Assembly (NCBI GenBank): GCA_027605045.1
Contig: JAQFWX010000193.1
Span: 1 to 56,331, forward strand
DNA: 56,331 nucleotides
Source: Phallus indusiatus
Taxonomy: Eukaryota; Basidiomycota; Agaricomycetes; Phallales; Phallaceae
Reading direction: 5' to 3'
This document shows, piece by piece, positions 22,640 through 34,794 of this stretch. The position numbers and the translations under genes are program-made. The notes under the pieces were generated by a model. That model saw only the letters and a program-made list of their open reading frames with translations. It was not told the origin of the DNA and made no database searches. The first letter of the stretch is position 1. Each line of letters begins with the position of its first letter.

Positions 22640-23545
22640 ATGTATCCGGCGTGCATCTGTAAAAGCTAAAACCATTTGCACCATTGGATCCCATTCAGTG
22701 TCACTGATACGGGCGATGACACCAGGCAAACCAAACTCAAGGATGGATGGCCTCATGTAATTCATGATCTCCCTACCTTACAATGACAGCTACATACATG
22801 GAACACCGGCTGCTACCACATAATGGATGGGTGTCCTCGCGTCTATTTTACAACTGTTCACACAGATGTCTAATAGAACTTTGTTCATTTGGTTTAGGCA
22901 CACATTGGTAGGACACAGTCGGAAACTTACGACCCAATACACAGTCGTGTTTCTCCCGACTCCGATTGATGCGATAATGTTCGACGAGGTGTCTAGACTT
23001 TCACTAGGGACCATTTGGAGGAGAAGCGTTCGTTTGTTCCTTCATGAACTTGAATATGGAAGCTGAAGCCCCTGATCTCCTATCGGGGATCTATCGTCTT
23101 TCATATTCAACGCTAAACGACAACGACAGTGCCCGCGATTAAACAATGTCAACGGATGAACACAGCATTTATCACGGAGGGAATACAGCTTACAAACCCG
23201 GTCTCGATCAGTCAAATCCCAATTCGATTTTCTTATTCATAGATAAAGGTCCATGCTGTCTGGGTTTGGTCGTGCGGTGCCTGAAGCTTTTGTCAGGAAA
23301 ATTACCGGTACCGATGGGCGGTGGTGGCATCAGACATTCATCGACAAATTCACTGACTGTCTTTATAAATACCTCGGTCGACATAGGCTCATATATAGTT
23401 GAGCTAAGCACACGTTACGCTTGCCCACCGGCTACAGTGTATAATTGTCCAGGCGATGGGATTTCTTCTTCGGTGATATGTGTACGAAAACGGTGTACGA
23501 AAGGCTGACCTGGACTCCCGGAACCGGCATCCGCACATGATGCGT
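22640..23545 (-). pseudogene. Decayed ankyrin-like gene
   Basis: On the minus strand several coding-like blocks lie in the same order but not in one frame. The first (about 23545-23208) includes TEVFIKTVSEFVDECLM and is broken by one in-frame TAA near 23426. The next block (about 23220-23050) is displaced by one base. Another (about 23010-22790) contains KIDARTPIHYVVAAG, which resembles an ankyrin repeat, and includes a plausible intron with a GTAAGT donor. The last (about 22765-22640) reads MNYMRPSILEFGLPG in yet another frame. At least one stop and two frame changes cannot be explained by introns of normal size. I infer a degenerate gene, though an intron-rich intact gene with assembly errors is not excluded. 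No start codon is assigned. Confidence 0.35.
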
Positions 23546-24169
23546 TGTACATACATACATAAGTATTTATATCAAACGACAAAGCTGATTTCTAAATGAA
23601 ATTAAAAGGGAGGCTGTGCGGCGTATAAATAGCGATCGCATTTTAATCGATTATCTACTAGTACGACGGGTGATAAGACAAAGAGAAGAAGCGTGATTCG
23701 ATGTTCCAGACCAGTGGACGAATCGATGTCATTGTTGGCCTCGCCTCGCCTTACCCTGTTTGCCGGGATCCTTTTAGATCCTGTTCACGTCAATACGCTG
23801 GATTCTCGGACTCGTCGGTCCTATTGCCAATTTTGTGAAGAGTTTACTCACAGTTTCCGAAGCCCGTTACCCCTTCAGGGAGAAATCATATCCCATTGGT
23901 AGTTGTTGTATCTTTCTTTCGGGGTAAACCGCTGAGCTGATGGAGATTCTGCCCATCATAATTTCGATAGCTTTTCTCTTTCTTTAACAAAACAGCAGCC
24001 ATTCATGCCTGATGAATAACCTAGTGCTGAATCAGTGAAAATATGTGGGGTGGTAATATTAGTCCCATTGATAATACAAGTAAGATGAATTAATGATACA
24101 GATGATTCACATCAATGAAAAAAGAAGAACAAGAAACGATACAGCGGTTTGTTATACCAAATGGAGTCC
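23546..24169. other. Intergenic spacer downstream of VPS36
   Basis: Includes the 3' flank of VPS36. Only short open frames without domain signal. Confidence 0.45.
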
Positions 24170-26122
24170 TCATTCACCGTCCCAGACATAATCACGTAAA
24201 CTATTTTGCCACCAGATAATTTCGCCTCCTGGACCTTGTTCGTCTCTGATAACGTCGCCAGTATCCTCAACAGCTTCAATCATTTCAAGTGTTAAAGTAT
24301 TGGTAATGTTTTCAAACATCGCTACGTCCATTGTACTTTGAGGTCCTAAAGAAGTAAGCCGAGACACGAGGCGGTTCGAGAAAGTGGACGTGGAGTAATG
24401 CGGGGTGTGAAGGACCTTTAATCCCGACCGGAAGGTCCGCAAGTGGATCGGGGGATTCGTGACCATGGGTAAGTAAACCAAACACATTAGCATTGTTTCG
24501 GGAGGAAGTAGGGCTGCGGAGATAAATATATATAATTAGTGAACGGAAGACAAAAGAGTGTTTTGGAAGAGCGGATGGATGTGAACGGGAGAACGATACG
24601 TACCCACACCTCTGGCGCGGTTCCATCTACCCCAGATTTCGTCAAGACCTACAATTCCTCGATCGTGCATTAGTCCTTCGCGATCCGACTGTAACAATAT
24701 ACTTCCTAGCTCCTTTGCCAGCTGTTCAAACCATTCACGTTCATTCTTTGCCATATCCGCTGTTATTGCCGTTGACTGCAAGCCCAGCTGAGAAAGTGAT
24801 GAGCGAATGAATTTAGCCTCTTCTGGCTCATCCGATACAGCTCCAGTTGCCAATTCTGGATGTAGTGCGCTTAGCCTGGCTTGCTGCTCCTCTTGCGCGG
24901 TGAGCTTCGCATTGAGCGACGAAGCGAGTTCCACCATATCTCTCGCTTTTACCATCAACGCTTCCAAATCGTTCAGGGCTTCATGCAGCGTATCGTTCGC
25001 GGCCTTGGCATTTTGTTCTACGTGCTGGAGAATCCCGTCTAAATGTCAAATTTCCAAGGTATCAGACTCTTTCCAAAAGGAACGGACACAGAGAGTTCCC
25101 GTGCCAAGTTTGTTGTTGTTGTACTCACGTATGCCTGTTTTAGTCTGAGCCGTGGAGTCTATCCCATGATTTGATGCTATACGCCTAAATTTAGCCTATC
25201 AAATAATAGATCATTTCTCAGGAAAACGCCGAGGCCAGCAATCAAGGGGGAGAGGGATGAGAACAGTACCTCCCACGCCTTGCCCATAAGCGTCCTTTTC
25301 AAAGCTGCGTAAAAAGGCTTGTCACCTCCTTTGCGAAAACTTAGTTTAATAAAATCTCGGCCTTGTCCTTCGGAGTTGGCAGGAGTTTCAGGGCGAGAAG
25401 TAGGAGCTGATTTGAGAGTACGAGAATGTTGAGATTGAGTTTCCAAGGGTGTTCCGCAGATCTCGCATGCGCGGAGAGATGGATGGTTCAAAAATGTACA
25501 GGCTGTGCATGGTATTGGATCCTGTGTTGTTGGTGAAACAGCGCTAGTGGAAGCAGACATGGCCTGCGGAATGTTTCCAGAATAAACGTTCTCTTTTTGT
25601 TTCGAGGTGGTGTTGGTGGTAGCCACCGTGGACTGACGGGTGACTCCACAGAGATTACATTTGAGAATGGCCGTGCTGCCGAGAACTGGGGGGTTCTTGT
25701 AATCGCAAACATCGCATACCCAACTTTCTACACGATCAGCGCTGTTATGGTTCTCGTTGCTCGAAGATGCAGAAAAATAGATTGTGATTTTAGGCGATGA
25801 CGTAAGAAAGCCGGTGTAGTAATCTGTCTGTGATACAGAAGCAAGACTGAAGACTATTGAATATTGGTCGGGCCTAACAGAATCGACGTAAATGAGGCGA
25901 TGGGTGGTAACATGTACTGTCCCCGACTGGTGGTCTAGCGACTTTTGGTTTCTGAAATAAACCAAAGATCCGGTACAGCGGGAAAAAAACAAAAGTAGTC
26001 AAACATTTCACGTACCCGTCATATAGTCCAACATTGTCTTGGGCAGCAACGACTGACTCGTCTTCGTAGAGGAGCACTTGGACTGGCAAACTGCCATCGA
26101 ACGGTCGTGCCAGACGTTGCAT
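24170..26122 (-). CDS. VPS36: ESCRT-II subunit Vps36 (GLUE domain with two NZF fingers)
   Basis: Subunit of endosomal ESCRT-II, which sorts ubiquitinated membrane proteins into multivesicular bodies. Exons 26016-26122, 25270-25951, 25129-25195, 24604-25038 and 24170-24513 join exactly to 544 residues. The N-terminus is a split GLUE domain (QVLLYEDESVVAAQD..GLYDG and VHVTTHRLIYVDSV). As in budding yeast, it carries two inserted NZF-type zinc fingers: WVCDVC..CNLCGVTR and CTACTF..ACEICGTPL. The GLUE fold resumes at FIKLSFRKGGDKPFY. The C-terminal half is the EAP30/winged-helix domain, with the family motifs GVALLPP, FRSGLKVLHTP and a terminal IIWWQN. The start at 26122 (MQRLARPFDG) matches the usual Vps36 N-terminus, although the frame stays open further upstream. 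It is divergent from the membrane-protein gene at 26456. Confidence 0.93.
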
Positions 26123-26455
26123 TTGGGACAAAGCTCGGGAGGTGGCCGGAAGAAATCCTGTTGATTTGAAATCATAATCCCAGGAGTATCTGTATCCACG
26201 ACTATCCTGGAGAATATCCGGGATCATTTCTGAGATCTGCTTACGTGAGCTATTTTTCCCGATGCCCGTCATGGTTTCATGTTTTGCAAGATGTGAAGAG
26301 GATGATTGGACTGGGAATATATCGCTAGTGGGAGAATTGGATCTCTTTCTTAAACTCCAAGGCTCCACACCTTTCTCTCTCTCGGGACCTCCCTTCCTTT
26401 CCTTTCTCTTTTGACGTCCTCTTCCTCTTCCCGGGTCGTCTGGTGTGAGTGCATT
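26123..26455. promoter_or_regulatory. Shared bidirectional promoter region
   Basis: The two start codons of VPS36 (minus) and the membrane glycoprotein gene (plus) are 333 bp apart, so both promoters must lie here or overlap the 5' UTRs. CT-rich blocks occur near the plus-strand start. No specific factor site is assigned. Confidence 0.6.
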
Positions 26456-28255
26456 ATGAAGTATGGTCATTCCTCTTCGCTGTCCGATTCTGTCAATTTT
26501 GAAGCATTTTGTAGATTTACACTCTTCTTATCGCTGCTATCGTTGTCTTCGCTATGGGATCTATCAATTGCCGTGCTTTTGAACAACACCTATGATGATT
26601 CCAGCCCGGCAATTGTTTATCAACCCGCCTCACACTGGTTTTTGGATGGTAGTTCTGCGTGTTTACAGTGTCCTAATCCCGACATGGCAATGAATCATAC
26701 GTATCACTTCGGAACGCACTTTGTACCCCCAGACGCAGACGACGGTCCAGCGGACACTGCTGTAACAAGTTCCACTACCCAAGATCCTGACGCAGGTCCT
26801 AACGACGACGCAAATGGGCAACCAGATGGCGACGAGCACAATGGTGGTGATAACGGTGGAATGGATGGAGGCGGGAAGGGTAAAGGTAAAGGAGGAGGAA
26901 AGAGAAACTTCAGAAGACGTTTGCAAAGAAGGGATGATTCAGATGATCCGGGCTTTGTTGACACACCCGTCAATGCAACTTTAACATTCAATGGTATGTT
27001 TCTTATTATTCCATTCCACTTTCTCTCTCTCTTTGTCTCTTCTCTTCTTGTCGTTTAATGCGAAAGAAAACAGGGACTGGTGTTTACGTTTACTGCATCA
27101 TACCCGTTCAAAGGGGCAACGATCCCACCAACCCTTTCGTTACGAACATGACGTTTACCCTCGACGGAGTGGCCAAAAACTTCACTCAGACATATCCCAC
27201 AAGCGCGACACCGCAGTTCAGCTTCTCTCAACTGGTCTTTTCGAGCTCTAATCTCACTAATGAAGAACACACCCTCGTGATCAGGCCTCTGCTTGGCTCG
27301 ATGATCATGCTCGATTCTATCAACATTACGGCCGACAGCAGCGATATTTCAAGTCAAAACAACACCAGTCCAACCACTTCCTCCTCAAAGTAGGTATTTT
27401 TCGTTCGTTCCCTCAGGAACACCAAACGTGCTTATTATTCATAAAACGCAAAGGAAACCCACCAAAAAGGACGTGGAAACGTTTGCCATTGCTATTGGGT
27501 CTACAACTGGTGTCCTAGCTGTCTTATCGTTCATTGTAGCAGCTAATATCTATACCCGTCGCCGACGTAGCGCTAAACGAGAAAAATCACGCGAAGCTCA
27601 GGAAGAATCATTACGCCCAGAAATGCGCGGTCCGCAGCCATTCGTACCCCGCTACTTCCCAGGAACTACCATCACCTCACAATCACGGTCACAATCACAA
27701 TTGCAATCAAGCAATGTATCGGCTTCACTGGCGGTTGATTCCAGTGTTAGTCGAAGGAGCAGTCAATCTTCGCTCGGACCATCTCATGGATTAAACTATC
27801 CGCTCGCACCCGAAATCCCTTCTTATTCATCTGTTGCACCCTCTATTACTGAAATACGACCCCCACTCCCTATTTCTATTGCTCTACGAGCACCCGTTGT
27901 GCGGTTGCTCGACAACGACGACGACGTCGTTCCCCCGTCCTACCAAGAAGTAGGGCAAACGGCTCTCTTATCCTCGCCAGTCTTCGGCACACAACCAGCT
28001 CCTTCATTTACGGAGCTACCTTCTCCCACGCGGCACCCACTGATATTATCTTCTTCTGAAGTCGCCTCTTTGGAAGATGATCCAGAGACAGAGACAGAGA
28101 CAGAGACAGAACCGATTACTCATCTTGCCTCGCGTTTGTCAGGCATTCCGCTGATCATCGAAGATGATAGCGATGCAACAACGCCCGAAAGAACAGCGAG
28201 CTCGATATCATTACACAGAACTAGATCAAATACCGGTGATGGGCCACCAAGATGA
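26456..28255 (+). CDS. Single-pass membrane glycoprotein, wall-sensor-like layout
   Basis: Exons 26456-26993, 27074-27389 and 27454-28255 join to 551 residues. Visible parts in order: a hydrophobic signal segment (about residues 18-40), a beta-rich ectodomain with several N-glycosylation sequons (NNT, NMT, NFT, NLT, NIT), and an inserted acidic-then-Gly/Lys linker around residues 115-165 with dibasic sites (KR, RR). Next come a Thr/Ser-rich stalk, one transmembrane helix (FAIAIGSTTGVLAVLSFIVA) followed by RRRR, and a long disordered cytoplasmic tail. This layout is common in basidiomycete cell-surface proteins and resembles wall-stress sensors, but no catalytic domain is present and the function is unknown. 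The start at 26456 is the first ATG ahead of the signal segment. The gene shares its promoter region with VPS36. Confidence 0.8.
28084..28110 (+). repeat. Coding (GAGACA)n hexamer repeat
   Basis: Tandem hexamer within the membrane glycoprotein tail encoding alternating Thr-Glu (ETETETE). It keeps frame when it expands or contracts. Confidence 0.85.
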
Positions 28256-30963
28256 ACTTCTTTCTGGTTGGCAGGCACCATTTCCACACACGCACGTCGA
28301 TATCTCGTTGATTCGTGTTCTTAATTTCTTATTTTGTGTATTTAAGTACGTTCTATTTCCTCCAAACAAACGTCTCCAACGCTCTTTATATCAAAATATC
28401 TTCTAATCGCCGCTTCTGTTCTGCTCCTATCCGAACTCTATTGTAGTATCCCACAACCTTTTCTTGCCTGCATGACATCTCCGCATCGATCTAATGTACA
28501 CGGACTGTTTTAGATGAGATCTAGAAAAAAAGAACAAAACATTGCTTATGCGAACAAAAAGAAAATGTTCCGAGAAGGACCTAAATCGTCCCCCCACGGG
28601 TCGCGAAATATTAGACCGCGTCCACCCCGGACCACCGTATCCGAAGACATATAGCACCTCTACGATTCGTCTGCTTATATGTGCCCAATCGTGTTTTTAT
28701 CATTACACAGGTGTCATAAGAATGGGTCAGCTTGTCGACCTTGGGCCCCCACGCAGCCTGCTTCTCATTGGCCAACCCGATGCTGCGGTCCATATTAAGA
28801 GCCACAAGCGCGCCCCTGTGATAATCTAAGCTAAATTGCGTACAGGTGATGATAATGCTCGGTCGTCTGTTGGAGGACACGCCAGTCGGCACTGCTTGTC
28901 GTCGGGGCTTGTTGAAAAAAGCGTCAAAATTAAGGTAGCCAATCTCGCTTTTCTCATTTGATCTCTTTGTTCACGAAAATTGTTCAACTTCCTTTTTGGG
29001 TCGTCGAATGAATTAACAATGTCAATTTGATGGATTATGCAATGCCAATATGCCATATCAGATTTCGTCGTGGTTGAAAATTAGGTGAAGATACTGATGT
29101 TAGCGTTCTGTATGTTTTTTTCTTCTTAGACCAGCCTACGGGAGAAGACCTAATTGCACTTTTACACAGAAAATCATGATTCTTTATGTCTGATGAGCTG
29201 CCAGTTTCCTGACTTTATGGTCAGGCTACACCGTGCGTCAGCGGATGTTTGATTCATATTCAACCCGGTCCCAAAGCAAGGGAAAATGAGCCGCAACGGT
29301 CTTTTAGTTTTCTTTTCAAATGGATGATTGGGCGAATGGAGATATTTCTAACTTTGACAGTTGGGGATATTCTTCACGAACAACAAGTCCCCTCAGCTCC
29401 GGATACTTTACTATTATCAACATCACGGTATCATTGTTTGGATCATCGACCCTATTATAAACTAATACCAGCACCACACTTCGGGTAGTCGTTTGATATT
29501 ATACACTTGCCTGACCATCGACGATTCCATATAGAATAGGCACTGGACTCAAAATAACACCGGCTGTCACTGGCTGCCAACGTGCCAGTGTAGCACTGGT
29601 TTACCGATCGCAGCAGCAGCTTTACGAGAGGAACTTTTTTTCTTCCAGGAATGCTATTCCAAGTTGTCGCTAACAAGTCTAGACGACATTTGGCAACTGA
29701 TCGGATATATGAAGGGGAGAATAAGGCTTCCTTTGCTTCTTCAGCGGACGATCCACGGAGAAGGTCAACTTGGCGACAGTTGAGCTCCATCGGCATCTGG
29801 AGCTCAAGATGGAACTTGAAGACCCCCGGTACAATCAGAGATATGAACACTGAACACTGAGTCCATATATCTGACTCGACGTGGTTTCAAAGACGCCGTG
29901 CTATAGCCTGCCGTGTCACCCAAACAATTTTTAGGTGAGATATAAACTCCTCTTCGGAATTGAACGAATCGAAGAACTAAAAGAGGAGGGGCCAGGTTTC
30001 ACGCAATGAAGAACTCTTGCGCCTCCTTCTATCAACAAACAATAAATTACTGTGCGGTGTTCAAGATATTGCCAAGACTTTCCCTCCCAATCTCGAGAAA
30101 GAGGTTCGCATCGCAACGCGATTGACACTGATAGACAACGCCGCAGCACTCAAATTTCTGCGCATTCGTATCTTTCCACGGAGAGGTTTGATTCCGATCG
30201 ATCAGCCAGTGAGATCAGTGACAATGCGCATCGCAAAAGCACTATCTGATTAGACTGATGAATTTCTTCCATTAGAATCAACTAAACCAAAGCGCAGCCT
30301 CACTAGAACCCCAGAAAAATGTTTTAAAAGACTGACTGCCACTTCAGCATTTCCGTGTCAATGGTGCCACTGTTGGCGACCTTCTGTTTTTCCTGAAGTC
30401 CTTTATAAGTTGAACAAGCCGAAACTTTCTCCGAAAATATGTTTTTACAATTAGTCCATTGACAGTGTTCCTGACCCATTTGAATTAGTTTATGTCCGAG
30501 ACCATTCATTCTTCCGAGAAATTAATAAGGTGGCATTTGAGCAGCGTCGCCTCCGTTCACCTTCCCTAAACATAATATAATCTGTAAACACAATTGTTTA
30601 AAGTCTATTTTGGATTATATAAAAATATCAAGGCTTATTGGGTAGCAATATGTATCGAATTCAGGCCTCACACGAGCGGACCGCGTTGACAACGCATATC
30701 GACATCTCCGGAGAAATGAATGCCTGCAATATTGCCGTTTTGTCTTGGCTCAGGTCTGCATCTCAGATTTGTCAGAGAATGTAAAAATATACCACAGCCA
30801 CTAAAGTTGCACTTAGCACGCTAGAAGCTATTTCGGTCACACAGCACCGGTGTCCCCGGAAGAATGAAGAGAAACACCAGCAAAAGACGTATGTTATTGA
30901 AAGTTCATAGCATCATGATTTTACAAAAAAAAATGCAACTCCCGCTGCGAAGCTACCAAACCT
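28256..30963. other. Intergenic, no supported gene
   Basis: About 2.7 kb. Overlapping short frames on both strands (longest on minus at 29455-29850 and plus at 30017-30253) have some coding-like composition but no family match or splice partner. The last part is the 3' flank of the amino-acid transporter. Confidence 0.45.
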
Positions 30964-33396
30964 TCAGATCGGCGCTTGACACCCAAAAGAAGTAGCCGAA
31001 CCAGTCCTTTTAAAGGTCGCGATTATACCTTCAATAGAAGAGAAGGAACCTAATCCGGCAGTTGCAAGGGCAGCCATTCCAAGGAATATGTTCAAGGTGT
31101 TGAGCCACCACCGCCTGGAAAATCCTCTCCTCCATCGGGACCAGTTCCTCCACGTGTCGTGTCGTAGCTCATTGACGTCAACACCTGGTGTATATTCAGG
31201 TTGGCCTCGGATGGCATCTCGCTGGATTATGAAGCCGGTGTATAATATAGGCGGGAAGGTATATGAGAATTGAAGGATACACAGTGCAGCTAATGTACAT
31301 TAGAAACCGTGTTTTGTTCTGAAAGATAGCACTTACCCACTAGACCTGTTCAATATACGAGGGTTGGTGAGTTATCCGGCATACCCGAAAAACACTAATA
31401 CTTACTGCTGACGTTGGAAATTTGGGGAATGGATGATGAAATAATAAAAGCAAGGATCCAATAGGAAATAACCAGTACTGTCCACAGGATTCGTCCAGAG
31501 CGGCTAAGCAATTTAGGTCCATGGAAAAGATCTTCCACAATAGTAGCATAGACAACCTGAAAAACCAACCTTCAAGAACAACGGCTGATAAAAAGACATC
31601 ATAACTTACCTTTATTCCTATATTCCCGTAGAGTGCACCGACAATTAAACCAGGGATCAATACAAGAACATTTCCGGCTGTCTGGAGGCCGAATTTAGAT
31701 ATTCCTTGATTCGCGGGATTGATGGTAAACTGTCCTTGAAATGCATATACGTAAATTCCGAATACCATATAGATTGTGACAATAACAAGCTATATACAAG
31801 ACGAAGAAGATAAATCGTCAATAATCAATCGTGTCCACAGCAAGAAAGGTAGTGCTCACTTGTGCACAGATCATTGCTTTCCAGAAATCAAATGGACGCT
31901 TCATTTCCGCCATGAGCTCAATGAAAAGCATAGCACCCCTTTCTCAGAGATGAGCTATGGATCACCTTGATTGGGGATGTGCACATACCCATATGAAACA
32001 ACCTTGAATGAATTTTAGTACCCAGTCTCACTGAAATAACTTCTTAAACATACTATTTGCATTACACCGACCAATTGAGGGGCAAACGGCTGGTTAATAA
32101 TTGCCTTGACGATAACAGGGCCGGGGGATACACCATTTTGCACCATGGCGGCGAGGAAGTTCGGGGAGAATGAGCAATCGCAGCCCTATCAATCACAGTC
32201 AATATAGAAACCATTTTGATAAATATCGACGTTACATCGTTAGAATAATTGCCAGAATGTTGATCCATATGGCAGAATGGGCGACAACTGTTGGTGAAGC
32301 TCAAACGGTGAGATGATATGCGTCGGTGATATACCACATACTTCCAAAATTCTTAAGGGATCTAATTTGACCTAGACACATTCCCAAAACCATCCAGATA
32401 ACTGTGAGAACCGAGAAGCAAACCTAGGATAATTTTACGTGTAGTTGAAGAAAATAAAATGAAGCAAGGATACGTACACGACCCTTCGTAATTTGTGAAA
32501 GACCTTGGGCGTTTCTGCAAGTAATAAGAACATGAATATATTATGCGAGAAACTGAGTAAAAACCAACGGACGCAATAATGATCAATGCAACTAGAAATA
32601 TTAACTGAAGACATTGGAGGATATTGACAAAATGTCGGGCATATTTCCCGAAAATCCGACCCGTTAGGTCACTGTATGTTTTGATAGGGTATTCGTACGA
32701 GTCAAGATTGATATACATATGCCATAATTGCAGGCCGGCGTAGAAAGCGATAATACCCAAGGAGACGTTGAGCAAACCACCGGATACGATTCCTTTTCGA
32801 TACAAACGCATCATAAACCAAAATCAAATTGCGCGTTTAGATTGGTTAACTAACCGACTTGCGAGAACGCCCAGCCAGTGGAGAAGGGTCCGAGGATACT
32901 ATATAAAGTTAAGTCAGGTCAGGATACCAGATATCGAAATCAAGGCCGAAGTACTCCGTCGTGATAAGATAAAATACGCTAACCCAAGCCGCAGTACGAA
33001 ACGCACGTTGAGCCATTCGTTTTTCCTCCTCGGATACGGTACTAGAAAGGTGCGGAATGTGCCTAGACGACGGTTTCTCGATATCAATGTCAGAGTGAAT
33101 TTCGCTGCCAGAAGTTGGGGGTTTAGGGGCAAATATTCTCGTCATGAAGGTATTCCTTTGAGCCTCAGGGACATTGAACATATCATCTTCTCTCAAGCGC
33201 TGCAAAGCCGCATAGTGAAGCAACGCTTCAAAACTCGGTGTTCCTGAAAGACAATCTATGCATTCTGTGTTTTCGAGATTGCTAGAGAACTAAATTTACC
33301 TTCTAGTACAACAACCTCTGCACTGTCGCCGACATTATCGCCTTTGTTGGTAGAGTTGTCATCAGTCTTGAAAGTATCGTTCAGACTGTTTGTCAT
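30964..33396 (-). CDS. AAAP-family amino-acid transporter
   Basis: Multi-pass membrane permease of the Aa_trans (AAAP) family, which moves neutral amino acids across the plasma or vacuolar membrane. It begins at the ATG at 33394-33396 with an acidic cytoplasmic N-terminus of about 120 residues, followed by VFYLITT / ILGPFSTGWAFSQVG. Further family segments are GIVSGGLLNVSLGIIAFYAG, NAQGLSQITKGR, IRSLKNFG, YGGAMLFIELMAEMKRP, FQGQFTINPA, LYGNIGIK and CILQFSYTFPPILYTGF. At least a dozen introns occur, including exons of only 14 nt (31989-32002) and 9 nt (31337-31345). One break is visible: just after the AIAHSP motif the frame shifts by one base at a run of four C (32163-32166 on the plus strand), where a fifth C would restore the family reading. 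This may be an assembly error or a lesion. Confidence 0.88.
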
Positions 33397-34794
33397 GTCA
33401 AAAAAGCTTGAGAGGGATCTGACCGTTTGTACCACGATTTATATCCAAAAGTCATGTGCCCGTAACGTTTGTACGTGTTTAATGTGATTGGTGTGCCGGA
33501 TCTCATATCTGAACAAGTTTCAAATTATGAGTGGCTATCGAATAACAGGTGGCCAATGTTCCTTCACTATTCCTTTATCGCCATTCGTTTAACGTGAAAT
33601 CGATCTAACAATTGACGCTTCTGCCTGTATTCGAATTCCCGAGCAATGTCATGTCGTAACTGATAATCGATGCGTCTTCCTCTGCTAACAGGGTCCTCGT
33701 AAGCCCTTAATATATTAAACGAATATTTCAAACACACTGGTTTACGCGTCTCACGGCGTCAACTGGGATGACAGAACTTTAATCGTGAATTTGCTTATTC
33801 CATTTAGTGAGATCGCGTGAGATGAACTGAGACGATAACTCATTACCGTCGAATGACCGCACCTTTTTTACTATCTCCGGCAGCTCGGGTAGTTTATGAT
33901 GCATTTGGTTAACCCACCCTGCGAACTTATACTCCAAAGGGAGGGAGGTCTAGTCCATCGAATTGCTGAAGCCCGTTACAGCTGCTAGTGCATCACCTGA
34001 CGGAAGCTCGTCCAATGACAACAATGCAACTTTTATTCGTATTCGGCATTCTACTAAGAAACAGACAAACGCATAAGCCAAAAATCCTCGGTATGGAAGG
34101 AACGGACAAATTCTTACCCGGATATCCATTTGTTTTGAGTGTGAAAGTGATATTGCTTATGAGCGCCCGATGTTTCGGGGCTCTCGATGTTCGATTCACG
34201 CGTTGCGCAGGTTGTCTGCTATTTTTACTTTAGACATTGATAGTCCGTCAGTTGAATTGTCAACGATGCGAATTTGATTGCTTACCAAATGACTAGATAG
34301 GATGAGAACTATTTCTTGGCGAACCGAAGACAAGAAGAAGCACGATGTATCAGCGGAAAGCTCCCACCATGATCTACCACGGTAGTTATGCACTTAAACT
34401 AAGAGTCTGCCGTCTGTAAATCACATACTTATGCAGACTTATTAACTTGAGGGCAACCGTGAATAAATATGGTAAGGAATGCATGATTGAGGTGGATGAA
34501 TTCACATGTTTCCCCTGTCATCGCGTCATCAACACGCAGATTGTTGCTCCAGTTAGGCTAGGTTAGGCTGTCGGTTCCTTCAATCATGTGCACCGGTTTT
34601 TGCCGTAATAAATTCGTGGGAGTAAGACGACACATTTGAAGGTAAAAGCTTGTAGAAGTAGGTCTGTGTCTGTGTGAAGTCAATTCAAACCGTCTCCACT
34701 GCGAAGAGACTCTTTAAGGTAACACTCGTGACAGTGACGACCGTGTGACGTTGACATTGCGCCGGAAATTCGCGGAGTCCCAAATCACACAAGG
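33397..34794. other. Intergenic spacer
   Basis: Divergent spacer between the transporter (minus) and the Fmp46-like gene (plus). It should contain both promoters. No coding signal on either strand. Confidence 0.5.

Noticed and set aside
23146..23508. Plus-strand ATG frame of 120 codons
   Set aside because: Antisense to the better-supported ankyrin-like relic on the minus strand; no domain.
29455..29850. Minus-strand open frame of 131 codons
   Set aside because: Partly coding-like, but no motif, no flanking exons and an equally open frame on the opposite strand.
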